A stretch of 64,000 bases of DNA from contig NZ_BPIK01000001.1 of the NCBI RefSeq assembly GCF_026004075.1, positions 2,086,041 through 2,150,040 on the forward strand, in the 5' to 3' direction. The position numbers and the translations under genes are program-made. The notes beneath the pieces were generated by a model. That model worked only from the letters and a program-made list of their open reading frames with translations. It was not told where the DNA came from and ran no database searches. This stretch comes from Meiothermus sp. Its GTDB lineage: Bacteria > Deinococcota > Deinococci > Deinococcales > Thermaceae. Below, piece by piece: positions 44,792 to 53,738 of the stretch (position 1 is its first letter; every line of letters begins with the position of its first letter).

Positions 44792-47542
44792 CTACTGACC
44801 AATCAACCGCCAGAAACCCTGGCCAACTGAGCCTCCACTTCCCTGCAAAAGGGTGTTGACGATGGTGTTGAGGGTAGTATTGCTGGCGTCTGGGAAGCTC
44901 GGGGGACGGTAGGCTGCATTGAGCAGGCGTTTATCGTAGGTATGGTTCGAACGATACCCTCGGAAGGTGCCGCTCACCGTGCCACAGTTGACCGCTCCCA
45001 GGCGGTTTTGGATCACACCTCCAAACACCCGAAAACTACCGCCATCCCGCAAACTGGTGGCATTGGCGCAGGTGTTAAAGGCGGAACTATGCCCACGTAC
45101 CTCGCCATTCTGGGCCATAACCACCCCGTCAATCAGCAGGTTGCGGTTGCTGTTGCTGGTGATGGATAGATAGCCTTGAGGATCAAGTCGCACATCCTTG
45201 CCGGCATACAAACCTAGCAGGTTACGCGGCCACTGGTTCGGGTCGGCAGGGAGTGGATCAGGAATGGGGGTCTGATAGCGCAGGTTGGATTGAACCAGTA
45301 CGTTGTTTCTAGCCGAAATGGAAAGCTGCTGATAGCTGGCTACCGCCCGGCTGTTGCTAGCCTCGTCACCACTATTGACATTACTGACACTGCGCACCGC
45401 CAGATCACCACTACTGTAGATCACACCATTAAAGCGCTCCCCGGGGGGTGGCCCCTGGATAGGAGGGATGGCCGGCCTAGGCACCACGCTATTGCTCAAA
45501 ATCAGACCGCCACTGGCAAGAGTCTGGATTCCCGTGCTGTTGTCGGCAATCTTGCTAACCTGACCGTCTTCGTTGATTTCATAGACCACCGTAACGGTCT
45601 GGCGCAGGCTAGGTCTGGGGTTCTGGATGATGTTGGGGTCGGTCGGGTTGTTGGTCCAGTAGGTGCGGTAGCGCGGCGTTCCTCCGGAGCAGGTGATGGT
45701 GAAACTCTGGGCCTGGGCATGGGCTATGGAACCCAAATTGAACAGATAATCTGCTAGCTTCTGCAATTCCGGTAGCCACACCCCACCGCCGCCACCACCG
45801 CCACCACCGCCGCCACCGCCGCCACCGCCACCACCACCGCCGCCACCGCCGCCGCCACCGCCGCCGTCACCTGGGGAAGGTGGCGTGTAGCAATCCTGCT
45901 GGACTGCCAGGGCATAACCTGTAACATGGGTGGCAGTAATGCTAATCCGCTGACGGCCATTCTCCACATACACGCGAATGGTTGGCGTTCCCACATAGCG
46001 GCCGGTGTTGTTTTGCAGCACGTCGGCACTCGGCCGGGGAACCGTCGCCGGGTCGATCACCACTGTACCACCTGAAACATTCTTCCAATCGCTAGAAGCC
46101 TGGTTGCTGGTCGAGGCCGTAAACAGGCTGCTGTCGACAAAGAAGCCTGCGGTATCAGTAGGACTGCTTACCACAATCCGCCCGTTGGTATCGCGAAGCA
46201 GGTTGCCGTTATCGTCTCTGCTGGTGGTAGGGGTGCCACCGGCCGCGTTACGCTCGAAACGGGTGATAGCATCGCTACCGGGCATGGGTATCGGGTTGCG
46301 CTGCCAGTTCACGTCGTACAACCAGGTGCTGGCCGGTGCATCGTCGGCACAAACCACCTGGCCCCCGTTTTCATCCCGACACAAAAAGTTTCCTGCTGGG
46401 TTACGCAAACGGGCAAAGCTGGGATTAATCCCTGCAAGCCCGGTGGCCGAGTCGTTTTCCGGAACGGTTGTAAAAGTGCTGGTGGTGTTACCATCCCCCA
46501 GGTAATAGCCCCTACCAGCCAGCCGCTGCGCCTCGGTGCAGGTCTCAGCGCCCTGCTCGCAGCCCGCACTGCCGAACTGGTCATTGAAGTTAAAGGTGGC
46601 GGCCGGTATACGCTGCTCAAAAGCCCAACGACCATTGGTAAAGGCAGGGCCGTTGACCGTGAAGCCATCACGTAGCACCACCCGACTGCCGTTGGCGCGC
46701 ACAGTGTTGTTTACAAAAAAGGCGAAATACGAGAAGCTGGGGGTTTGGATAGCCACGCTGGTTACGCCCAGGCCGCTGCTTGCTGGTACCCCTCGAGCCA
46801 CCCGGCGTTCAGCCAGCACCGTATTTCCCCGCACGACACGGCCCGTAGCGATAATGGCATTATTCGGATCGCCAAACACCAGCACCGGTGCGCCATTTTG
46901 GATGACAATGCGGCGCGGCGTAAAATCGACCTGCACCACGTAACGGTCTTCCAAACCATCCGACGAACCCAACACCCCCTCCGAACCCCCCAAGCCCAGG
47001 GCCAAGCGTCCCCAGTACTCCGCTGGGTTGCTCACCTGGCCGTTGTATACAGTGTTATCGAATAACAGGGGGTCGATGAGGATGGTCAAGCGTTCGTTTG
47101 CCACCTCGGCCGGCGAACGGGTCGGATCTATGGGTAAAGCCTCACACAAAGTACCGGCCTGCATGGTGCTCAAAGTGCTCTCGAAAGTACTCAGGGAAGG
47201 CCCGGCTGTGCTGTTGCCGTAGCAGAAGTGGTACAGTGCCTGCACATAGGCTGTGCGTACAATCGCTGCGTTGGATCCAGACAAATCCACCCTGATCCCC
47301 TTGAGGTAGTTGAGGGCAGTTTGATAGCCCTGCAGCCCTCTAAGTAAGCCAGACTCCGCGGCAAACTGTGCGCGGTTGGCCAAACCCTGGTTGGTTGCCA
47401 CCTGGCGGTTGCTCACGGTCAGGCTGGTGGTAATGGAGAGCAGCGAAATAACCATAATCAGGGCCACCAAGACCGTGATGACAAGTGCGTTTCCATCGGG
47501 TCTCAACCCCATTGGCATTGGTTTAATACGACCTCTTTTCAT
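44792..47542 (-). CDS. Large pilus-associated protein (PilX/ComZ-like), 916 aa
   Basis: N-terminal basic leader and one membrane helix (GNALVITVLVALIMVISLLS) with a PilX-like continuation (NRQVATNQGLANRAQFAAES). A long beta-rich body follows, with many cysteines and Asn/Thr-rich strands, interrupted by 28 consecutive glycines, and a C-terminal part with LLIDGVVMAQNGEVRGH. By size and position beside three minor pilins it resembles ComZ of Thermus, a large minor pilin of the DNA-uptake machine; that is inference. ATG at 47540-47542 follows GGGGAGGCT; the open frame to 47587 is less likely. Confidence 0.75.
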   Translation of the reverse strand: MKRGRIKPMPMGLRPDGNALVITVLVALIMVISLLSITTSLTVSNRQVATNQGLANRAQFAAESGLLRGLQGYQTALNYLKGIRVDLSGSNAAIVRTAYVQALYHFCYGNSTAGPSLSTFESTLSTMQAGTLCEALPIDPTRSPAEVANERLTILIDPLLFDNTVYNGQVSNPAEYWGRLALGLGGSEGVLGSSDGLEDRYVVQVDFTPRRIVIQNGAPVLVFGDPNNAIIATGRVVRGNTVLAERRVARGVPASSGLGVTSVAIQTPSFSYFAFFVNNTVRANGSRVVLRDGFTVNGPAFTNGRWAFEQRIPAATFNFNDQFGSAGCEQGAETCTEAQRLAGRGYYLGDGNTTSTFTTVPENDSATGLAGINPSFARLRNPAGNFLCRDENGGQVVCADDAPASTWLYDVNWQRNPIPMPGSDAITRFERNAAGGTPTTSRDDNGNLLRDTNGRIVVSSPTDTAGFFVDSSLFTASTSNQASSDWKNVSGGTVVIDPATVPRPSADVLQNNTGRYVGTPTIRVYVENGRQRISITATHVTGYALAVQQDCYTPPSPGDGGGGGGGGGGGGGGGGGGGGGGGGGGGGVWLPELQKLADYLFNLGSIAHAQAQSFTITCSGGTPRYRTYWTNNPTDPNIIQNPRPSLRQTVTVVYEINEDGQVSKIADNSTGIQTLASGGLILSNSVVPRPAIPPIQGPPPGERFNGVIYSSGDLAVRSVSNVNSGDEASNSRAVASYQQLSISARNNVLVQSNLRYQTPIPDPLPADPNQWPRNLLGLYAGKDVRLDPQGYLSITSNSNRNLLIDGVVMAQNGEVRGHSSAFNTCANATSLRDGGSFRVFGGVIQNRLGAVNCGTVSGTFRGYRSNHTYDKRLLNAAYRPPSFPDASNTTLNTIVNTLLQGSGGSVGQGFWRLIGQ
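45782..45865 (-). repeat. Poly-glycine (GGN) trinucleotide tract, 28 codons
   Basis: 84 nt of uninterrupted glycine codons (GGC, GGT, GGG mixed) inside the ComZ-like gene, between a proline-rich stretch ending PPSPGD and VWLPELQKLADYLF. Length changes in steps of three would keep the frame. Confidence 0.97.
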
Positions 47543-47737
47543 AGCCTCCCCAGTTATGCGTCCTAGGTACAGATTGGCATAAACCACCCTGATTAATCAT
47601 CCCCCCGGATAGGGGGCGTTGCGTTATCTGAATAACCGCGTTGGTTGCAATTTTGGTGCAAAAATCACAAAAGCTTTTGTACCCAGACCAACAAAATGCT
47701 GGCATCCGTTATCAGTGGGTGCTAGTCTAACCCTGGT

Positions 47738-48421
47738 ATGTCCATGGTTGCTCTGTTCGCCGCCGAAGGCCTCGAGGCCCAGGCTTTGCGCCGCTTGCTA
47801 AGCCTAAAAGAGGTCTTGGATGGCCCCTGGATCATCCACCAGGGGACGCTGGGACGCTACCCTGTGGTGCTGGTCGAAACCGGGGTGGGCAAGGTGGCCG
47901 CCTCGGCCGCGGTGGCCTACGCCAAGGTTCGATTTAACCCTGCGCAGGCTTTCTGGGTGGGGGTGGCTGGGGCTTTGAACCCCGAGCTCAAAACAATGGA
48001 CCTCATACTGGCCCAGGACGCCGTACAGTACGACGTGGATATCACGGCTTTCGGACGCGCCCCAGGCGAGCTGGCCACCGGCGAACGCTTTATCCCCGCC
48101 GATGCCGGCCTCACCTCCAAAGTCTTGCGCACGGCTCAGTCCCTGGGCCTGCCCATCCGCCTGGGGCGCATTGCCAGCGCCGACCGCTTTCTAGCCCACC
48201 GCAACGAGGCTGAGGAGGTGCGACGGGTATTCGCCGCCGACGCGGTCGAGATGGAGGGGGCCGCGGCTTTGTGGACGGCCAAACGCCTGGGCCTGCCCAT
48301 GGCCCTGCTGCGGGCCATTACCGACCAGGCAGGCAGCGAGGCTCCCATCGCTTTTGAAACCTTTTTAGAAGGCGCCTCCGAACGTCTGGCACAGTTAATC
48401 GGCCAGGTCTTGAGCAGTTAG
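47738..48421 (+). CDS. mtnN: 5'-methylthioadenosine/S-adenosylhomocysteine nucleosidase
   Basis: Removes adenine from methylthioadenosine and S-adenosylhomocysteine; some relatives act on futalosine instead. 227 residues with ETGVGKVAASAAVAYA, AQDAVQYDVDITAFG, a SADRF segment and the nucleoside-binding DAVEMEGAAALW, ending with the catalytic Asp in RAITDQAG. TAGTCT lies 9 nt before the ATG. Its product S-ribosylhomocysteine is the substrate of LuxS, encoded 4.7 kb away. A second ATG at 47744 would give the usual start MVALFAAEG. Confidence 0.9.
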   Translation: MSMVALFAAEGLEAQALRRLLSLKEVLDGPWIIHQGTLGRYPVVLVETGVGKVAASAAVAYAKVRFNPAQAFWVGVAGALNPELKTMDLILAQDAVQYDVDITAFGRAPGELATGERFIPADAGLTSKVLRTAQSLGLPIRLGRIASADRFLAHRNEAEEVRRVFAADAVEMEGAAALWTAKRLGLPMALLRAITDQAGSEAPIAFETFLEGASERLAQLIGQVLSS

Positions 48422-48574
48422 AAAAACTGCCGCTTGCAGGCCATAAAAAGCACCCAGGGCCCCTTTTAATTAAGGGCTGCCAGGGTTTGTGGGCAGGGGG
48501 CTCAGGGTATACTGAAAGCACCAGATTATTAGGAAGACAGGGTCGGCTGTGCAGGTACTCGAGGAGGAGACAGC

Positions 48575-49555
48575 ATGGGGGGCACATCCGTAACAGAGCA
48601 AGCAGAGCAAAGACAGCACGCCAGTGGGGGGCGGGTCAAGCTGTTTTGCGGCAACGCCAACCGTCCCCTGGCCGAAGCGGTAGCCAAGGCCCTGGGCATC
48701 CAGCTAGGCCAAGCCACGGTCGAGCGCTTCCCCGACGGGGAGGTACGGGTGCGGCTTTTGGAGAGCATTCGCGGCGACGATGTGTATCTGCTGCAGTCCA
48801 CCGCCCCCCCGGTCAACGACCACCTGATGGAACTCCTGGTGCTGGCCGACGCCGTACGCCGCAGCAGTGCAGGGCGCATCAACGCGGTGATTCCCTATTT
48901 TGGCTATGCCCGTCAGGACAAACAGACCCAGGGGCGCGAGCCCATCACCGCGCGCCTGGTGGCGGGGCTTTTGGAGCATGTGGGCATCCACCGGGTGATT
49001 ACCGTAGACCTGCACGCCCCACAGATTCAGGGCTTCTTTTATCAGCCGGTGGACGAGCTCTCGGCGGTGCGGCTTTTTGCCGAGTATTTAGAGCGTCAAA
49101 ACCTCACCGAAAACGCGGTGGTGGTCTCTCCCGACTCGGGGCGGGCCGAGCAGGCCCGGCGGCTCTCCGAGCGCCTGAACCTACCGCTGGCTATTCTCGC
49201 CAAACGCCGCACCGGCCCCCGCGAGACCCAGGTGAGCTATGTGATTGGGGACGTGGCGGGCAAGCGCCCCCTGATTATTGACGACATCATCTCCACCGGC
49301 GGCACCATCCGGCGCGGGGTGGAGGCCCTGCTTGCCGCGGGAGCGGCCCCGGAGGTGATTGTGATGGCTTCGCACGCCGTGCTGGTAGGCAACGCCCGCG
49401 AAAACCTGGCCCACCCCGCCATCCGCGAGGTGGTTTTTACCGACACCATCGCACTTAATCCGGCCCTGGGCTATACCATCCTGCCCACCGCACCCCTGCT
49501 GGCCCAGGCCATCCGGCGGGTGCATACCAATCAGTCGGTGAGCGTGCTCATCTAG
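48575..49555 (+). CDS. prs: Ribose-phosphate pyrophosphokinase
   Basis: Makes PRPP from ribose 5-phosphate and ATP for nucleotide, His and Trp synthesis. 326 residues: VKLFCGNANRPLAEAVAKAL at the start, the ATP loop YFGYARQDKQ, the metal site VDLHAPQIQGFF, and the PRPP loop IIDDIISTGGTI. ATG follows GAGGAGACAG; TATACT near 48508 is a likely -10 box. About 18 residues precede the conserved core, slightly longer than usual. The stop overlaps the convergent protease gene by 4 nt. Confidence 0.97.
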   Translation: MGGTSVTEQAEQRQHASGGRVKLFCGNANRPLAEAVAKALGIQLGQATVERFPDGEVRVRLLESIRGDDVYLLQSTAPPVNDHLMELLVLADAVRRSSAGRINAVIPYFGYARQDKQTQGREPITARLVAGLLEHVGIHRVITVDLHAPQIQGFFYQPVDELSAVRLFAEYLERQNLTENAVVVSPDSGRAEQARRLSERLNLPLAILAKRRTGPRETQVSYVIGDVAGKRPLIIDDIISTGGTIRRGVEALLAAGAAPEVIVMASHAVLVGNARENLAHPAIREVVFTDTIALNPALGYTILPTAPLLAQAIRRVHTNQSVSVLI

Positions 49556-51177
49556 GGGCCGCGGGTCATGTCCAGCAGGCCCCGGCCCTGGGCCTCTTCG
49601 GGTGCGCCAGGGGTGGCTGGGTCGGTGTAGTTGGCAAGAAAAGCAAGCTCGAGCGCCTCCGGGGTAAGGGGCACCAGGCCCGTGGCCTGCCGAATAACCG
49701 CCACCGCCCCGCTCACCACGGGGGCCGCGAACGAGGTGCCGGTATACTCCTCCAGGCTGCCGGCAGGACTCAGGCTCAAGACCCGCTCGCCGGGGGCCAC
49801 CAGGTCTACAAAATCGCCCTGGCCGCTAAACCCGCTCACCCGCAAGGTGCCAGAGTAGTCCCCCACCGCTCCCACGCTGAACAGCCCCTTGAGCACGGTC
49901 ATGGAGCGCCCGGGCTCGCGCCGCAGGGAAAGCCCCCGATTGCCGCCAAAGGAGGCCGGGAAGTGGTGCAGCACCCCGTGCTTGCTGCTGCGGATGGCCC
50001 AGTCGTTGCCGGCTGCGGCCACAACCGAAATCCCGTTCACGCCGCGCTTCATCAGGGCATCCTTGAGGATGATGTAGACGATCTCGCTGGGGGTGTCGCT
50101 GCCCAGGCTCAGGTTGAGCACCAGCCGCTCCTGGGGGTTCTTCTCCGCATAGGCCACCGCGTGGCAGATGCCGCGGATGACCGCCTCGAGCCGGCACTTC
50201 CCGTCTTGGTCGCAGCTCTTGATGGGCAGGATACCGGCCCCGGGAGCGATACCGTAGGTTGCGTGTGCGGCCAGCACCGCCGCCGCAGTGCCGTGCCCCA
50301 CCACCACCCCGCCCTGGGTGTATTCGTCTAGTAGGGGGTCGGGCGCGTCTGGATTAACAAAGTCGGCCCCGCCGCTTTGCAGGGTGAGGCCGCTCAGGTT
50401 CTTAACCCCGGTGTCCACAACGGCGATGGTGATGCCCGCCCCGGTAAAGTTGCTGCCCGGCTTGACCTTGACCACGCTGCGGGCGTTGATGGGCTTGGTG
50501 TCGGGGCTGGGGCTGGCCAGCAGGCCAGGGTCGGCGTCGTAGCCGGTGATGGGGTCAATGCCCAGGGTTCCGTCCACGTCCACCACCCGCTCACCCCCTG
50601 CCTCCTCGAGGCGCTCGAGCAAAGCCCCTACCGCAAGGGGTGTGGTCAGCCGGGCCGGGTCACGGGCCACCCGCGCCAGCCGGCCCGCGCAAGGCCCACT
50701 GGCCCCGCCCAGCGGAACCGAGGTTACCCCCGGCGCGATGGGCACCATCCGCAGGCCACCCACCGCAAGCTTCTGACCAAAGTCGCTATCGGATACCTCG
50801 GGTCGGATCAGGGCCAGGGCTTCCGGCTCGGGCTGCTCGAAGACCGTCTGGCCCAGCACGGTGAGGCTGCCGGTAGCCCGGTTGGCCCCCTCGAGGAGCT
50901 CCAGGGTCTGCGGCCCGCCCCAGAAGTTGTCGGGTACCTTGAAGACCACCCCACTACCCCCGGCAGGGTCGGGCTCGGTGCGCAGCACCTCGAGCGGCCC
51001 CCCGGCCAGCCTAGCGCTCAGGCCCGGGCCAGCCCGCCAGGGCAGGGTCACCCGGACTTCCTCGCCCCAGGTCGCCCTGCGGGGGGAGGGGTAGGCAGTA
51101 CCAGAAACCGGTGGCCCAACCGTCGGGCCACAACCCAGCAAGCTCACCAACAGCAACAGGAACATCCCCCCTCGCAT
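49552..51177 (-). CDS. Subtilisin-like serine protease, lipoprotein
   Basis: About 541 residues. Lipobox VSLLGCGP (Cys 14 or so), an N-terminal beta-rich region, then an S8 catalytic domain with Asp in IAVVDTGVKN (about residue 254), His in VVGHGTAAAVLA (about 292) and Ser in GTSFAAPVVSGA (about 479). The oxyanion Asn lies in AAAGNDWAI. It also has a CDQDGKC loop that may form a disulfide. ATG at 51175-51177 follows GGAGGTGGAAG. It lies 70 nt after the second BTAD-type regulator gene and is probably its target or partner. Confidence 0.88.
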   Translation of the reverse strand: MRGGMFLLLLVSLLGCGPTVGPPVSGTAYPSPRRATWGEEVRVTLPWRAGPGLSARLAGGPLEVLRTEPDPAGGSGVVFKVPDNFWGGPQTLELLEGANRATGSLTVLGQTVFEQPEPEALALIRPEVSDSDFGQKLAVGGLRMVPIAPGVTSVPLGGASGPCAGRLARVARDPARLTTPLAVGALLERLEEAGGERVVDVDGTLGIDPITGYDADPGLLASPSPDTKPINARSVVKVKPGSNFTGAGITIAVVDTGVKNLSGLTLQSGGADFVNPDAPDPLLDEYTQGGVVVGHGTAAAVLAAHATYGIAPGAGILPIKSCDQDGKCRLEAVIRGICHAVAYAEKNPQERLVLNLSLGSDTPSEIVYIILKDALMKRGVNGISVVAAAGNDWAIRSSKHGVLHHFPASFGGNRGLSLRREPGRSMTVLKGLFSVGAVGDYSGTLRVSGFSGQGDFVDLVAPGERVLSLSPAGSLEEYTGTSFAAPVVSGAVAVIRQATGLVPLTPEALELAFLANYTDPATPGAPEEAQGRGLLDMTRGP

Positions 51178-51247
51178 CTTCCACCTCCAGCCAAAGCATG
51201 TCCTCGAGTAAATATGCACTCTTCGGCATACCGGTAGCATGCCCCAT

Positions 51248-53626
51248 CTAGCCTGAACGCTCCATGAACGCCCGCAAAAGCGTGCGCTGCTGCTGGGCCA
51301 GGTCGAGGTAGCCGGCGTTCTCGGCCACCGCGATGGCCTCCTGCCAGGCCTCGAGGTCGCCCTCGAGCTCAGCCAGGTTGCCCAGGGCCATGGCCAGAAT
51401 CTGCAACTCACCCCCCTGCTGGGCGGCCTGGATGGCCCGATGGTAGTAGGTTCGGGCCGGGCCAGGCTGGTTTTGCAGGTGGAAGATGGCTCCCAGGTTG
51501 TTCTGGGCCAGGGCCACCTGGCGCAGGCTGCCCACCTCCAGGGCCAGCGCCTCGGCCTGCCGGTAGCTCTCCAGCGCTGCTGTCAGCCGCCCGCTGCGCT
51601 CGTACTCCTTGCCCAGGTTGATGAGCAACTGGGCTTGCAGGCGGGGGTTGTCCTGACAGAGGGCCAGCACCTCCTTGAAAACCTGCTCGGCGTCCTCCTG
51701 CATGCGGGCCCGGGCGATGGCCACATTGCTCAGGGCGGCAATGCGCCGGGGCTCGTCCCCCAAACCCAGCCACAGCGCCGCGGCCCGGCGGAAGGCCGAC
51801 GCCGCCTCGGCAAAGCGGCCCTGGGCCAGGTGGATGAGGCCCAGGGTGTTCTGGGCCTCGGCCCGGGCCTCCATGCCGCCGGCCAGGGCCCGCTCGGCGC
51901 AGGCCTGGGCCGCCTCGGCCCGGCCCAGCCGGTGGTGGAGGGTGGCCTCGAGGGCCAGCCGCTCGGGGGTCTCGGGCAGGGTCTGGATGGCCTCGAGGGC
52001 CTCCTTGTACATCCCGGCCCGCTCAAAAGCCCTGGCCCGCAGCAGCACAATTTCGGGGTGGTTGGGGGCCTCGCTTAATTCCTCGGCGGCACGTTTAGGA
52101 AAACCCCGCCGCATGAGCTCGGCGGCCCAGGTCAGGTAGGCCCGCCGCACCTGGGGGAGGTCGGCCTCCTCGATCAGGGCCCGCGCCCGGCGGTAGAGCG
52201 GGAGGGCCTGTTGGGGCTTGAGCAGCCGGGCCAGCCCCAGGCTGAGCTGGGCCTCCTGGGCCTTGCGCTCGGCTAAGTAGCCCTGGGCGACCTCGCGCCC
52301 AAAGACGGCCCCATTCAAATCAATCAGGCCAGCCGAGAGCAGCGCATCCACCGCCTGGGCCATCTCGGAGGCCCCCAGCCCCAAAGCCTGGCGCACCAGC
52401 AGCAGGTCGGGGGTCTCCAGTAGCGCCAGGCACATATACACCTGGCGGGCCGACTCGCTCAGATCCCGCAAGCGGGCCTCGAGCGCCATCTGGATGGGCT
52501 CGCCGCGCAGCCAGGCCCCCACCAGGGCCGGCACCCCTCCGGTGGCCTCGTAGGCCCCTGGAAAGCCGGCCAGCTCCTCGGGGGACAAAGGCTCGAGTTC
52601 CAGCAGTCTGTCCACGCCCAAAGGCGGCTCGCCCCGGCCCGCCAGCACCACCCGGATGGGCGGGCGCAGCCCCCGCAGCCGTACCAAGAGCTGCCGGCTC
52701 TCCTCGTCCATCTCCTCCCAGCCGTCCAGGAGCAGGTGCTCGTGCAGGGCCAGAGCCCGCCGCAGCAAAGCCTCCTCGCCGCCCTGAAGGTTTTCCAGCA
52801 GGGGCTCGAGCGTGGCATAGGGCAGCCCAGACCGGGCCGGCAGGTAAAGCCAGCCGGTACGCACCTCGAGCTCGCGCAGCAGGGCGGTCTTGCCCAGCCC
52901 GGCTCCGCCCCGCACCCAGGCCCAGGCCCCCTCCTCCAGGGCCAGCAACGCCGCCAGCTCGCGCTCGCGCCCCACCAACCCCTGGCGCAGGCGGCCCCGC
53001 GCGGCCTGGCTCGAGCCCCCCAGGGTAATCCCCAGCTCTCTGGCCTCGCGCTCGAGGCCCTCGGCCAGGGGGTGCTCGCCCGCCAGCAGCAGCCGGTAGA
53101 CCCTGGGCAGTTCCTCGGGTTCCAAAGGCGGCGCCCCGGCCACCCGGTAGGCCTGCTCGGCATAGGCCGCGGCCTCGGCAAAGCTGGCCTGGGCAGCGGC
53201 TTTCTCGGCCAGCACCAGGTAGGCCTGGCGCACCTCGCGGGCCAGGCGCTCCCGCACCTCGTAGACCCACTCCTCGAGCTCAGCCCCCGCCTCCTCGGCC
53301 CGGAAGCCCTCGGCAAACGGCCCGGTATAGAGCCCCACCCCCTCTTCCCAGCGCCCCGCCCGCAGCGCGTCCTGCAGGGCCAGGGCATCGCACTCGAGGT
53401 CTACCCAGGCCCGGCTCTCGTCGTTGTAGGCCACCCCCAGCTTGCGCAGCTTGGCCAGCGCCACCGCCAGCGAGTTCATTGGGTCGGCGGCCTCGGGCCA
53501 GAACAACTCGGCCAGAAACCGCCGGGGCTTGGGGCCCTCCAGGGCCAGGTAGGCCAGCAGCAGCAGGGGTTTTTCCCTGCTAAAGTTGCTTTCGGCCAGC
53601 CGCAGCCCCCCCAGCGTGTACAGCAT
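51248..53626 (-). CDS. BTAD/SARP-like regulator with ATPase and TPR domains, 792 aa
   Basis: Starts with a short winged-helix-like part (REKPLLLLAYLALEGPKPRR; ELFWPEAADPMNSLAVALAK), a BTAD-type helical region (AGAELEEWVYEVRERLAREV), an ATPase with Walker A VRGGAGLGKTALL (about residue 240) and then TPR-like helices to the end. It is smaller than the 1144-residue regulator and related in design, not closely in sequence. TACACT stands exactly 6 nt before the ATG (leaderless). It is followed by the protease gene. Confidence 0.85.
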   Translation of the reverse strand: MLYTLGGLRLAESNFSREKPLLLLAYLALEGPKPRRFLAELFWPEAADPMNSLAVALAKLRKLGVAYNDESRAWVDLECDALALQDALRAGRWEEGVGLYTGPFAEGFRAEEAGAELEEWVYEVRERLAREVRQAYLVLAEKAAAQASFAEAAAYAEQAYRVAGAPPLEPEELPRVYRLLLAGEHPLAEGLEREARELGITLGGSSQAARGRLRQGLVGRERELAALLALEEGAWAWVRGGAGLGKTALLRELEVRTGWLYLPARSGLPYATLEPLLENLQGGEEALLRRALALHEHLLLDGWEEMDEESRQLLVRLRGLRPPIRVVLAGRGEPPLGVDRLLELEPLSPEELAGFPGAYEATGGVPALVGAWLRGEPIQMALEARLRDLSESARQVYMCLALLETPDLLLVRQALGLGASEMAQAVDALLSAGLIDLNGAVFGREVAQGYLAERKAQEAQLSLGLARLLKPQQALPLYRRARALIEEADLPQVRRAYLTWAAELMRRGFPKRAAEELSEAPNHPEIVLLRARAFERAGMYKEALEAIQTLPETPERLALEATLHHRLGRAEAAQACAERALAGGMEARAEAQNTLGLIHLAQGRFAEAASAFRRAAALWLGLGDEPRRIAALSNVAIARARMQEDAEQVFKEVLALCQDNPRLQAQLLINLGKEYERSGRLTAALESYRQAEALALEVGSLRQVALAQNNLGAIFHLQNQPGPARTYYHRAIQAAQQGGELQILAMALGNLAELEGDLEAWQEAIAVAENAGYLDLAQQQRTLLRAFMERSG

Positions 53627-53738
53627 GACTACAGTGTATGGGGCAAAGGCGCAACAGGTTTCGTTAATTTCACCAAGTTAATATCGTTGCAAGCGGATGG
53701 TTTTACGATTCTCGAGCGCAACCAGCCTCAGAAACCCG

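Noticed and set aside
52320-53388. Long frames of 300 or more residues overlapping the 792-residue regulator
   Set aside because: They are alternative frames of the regulator, rich in Arg, Pro and Gly, without motifs.
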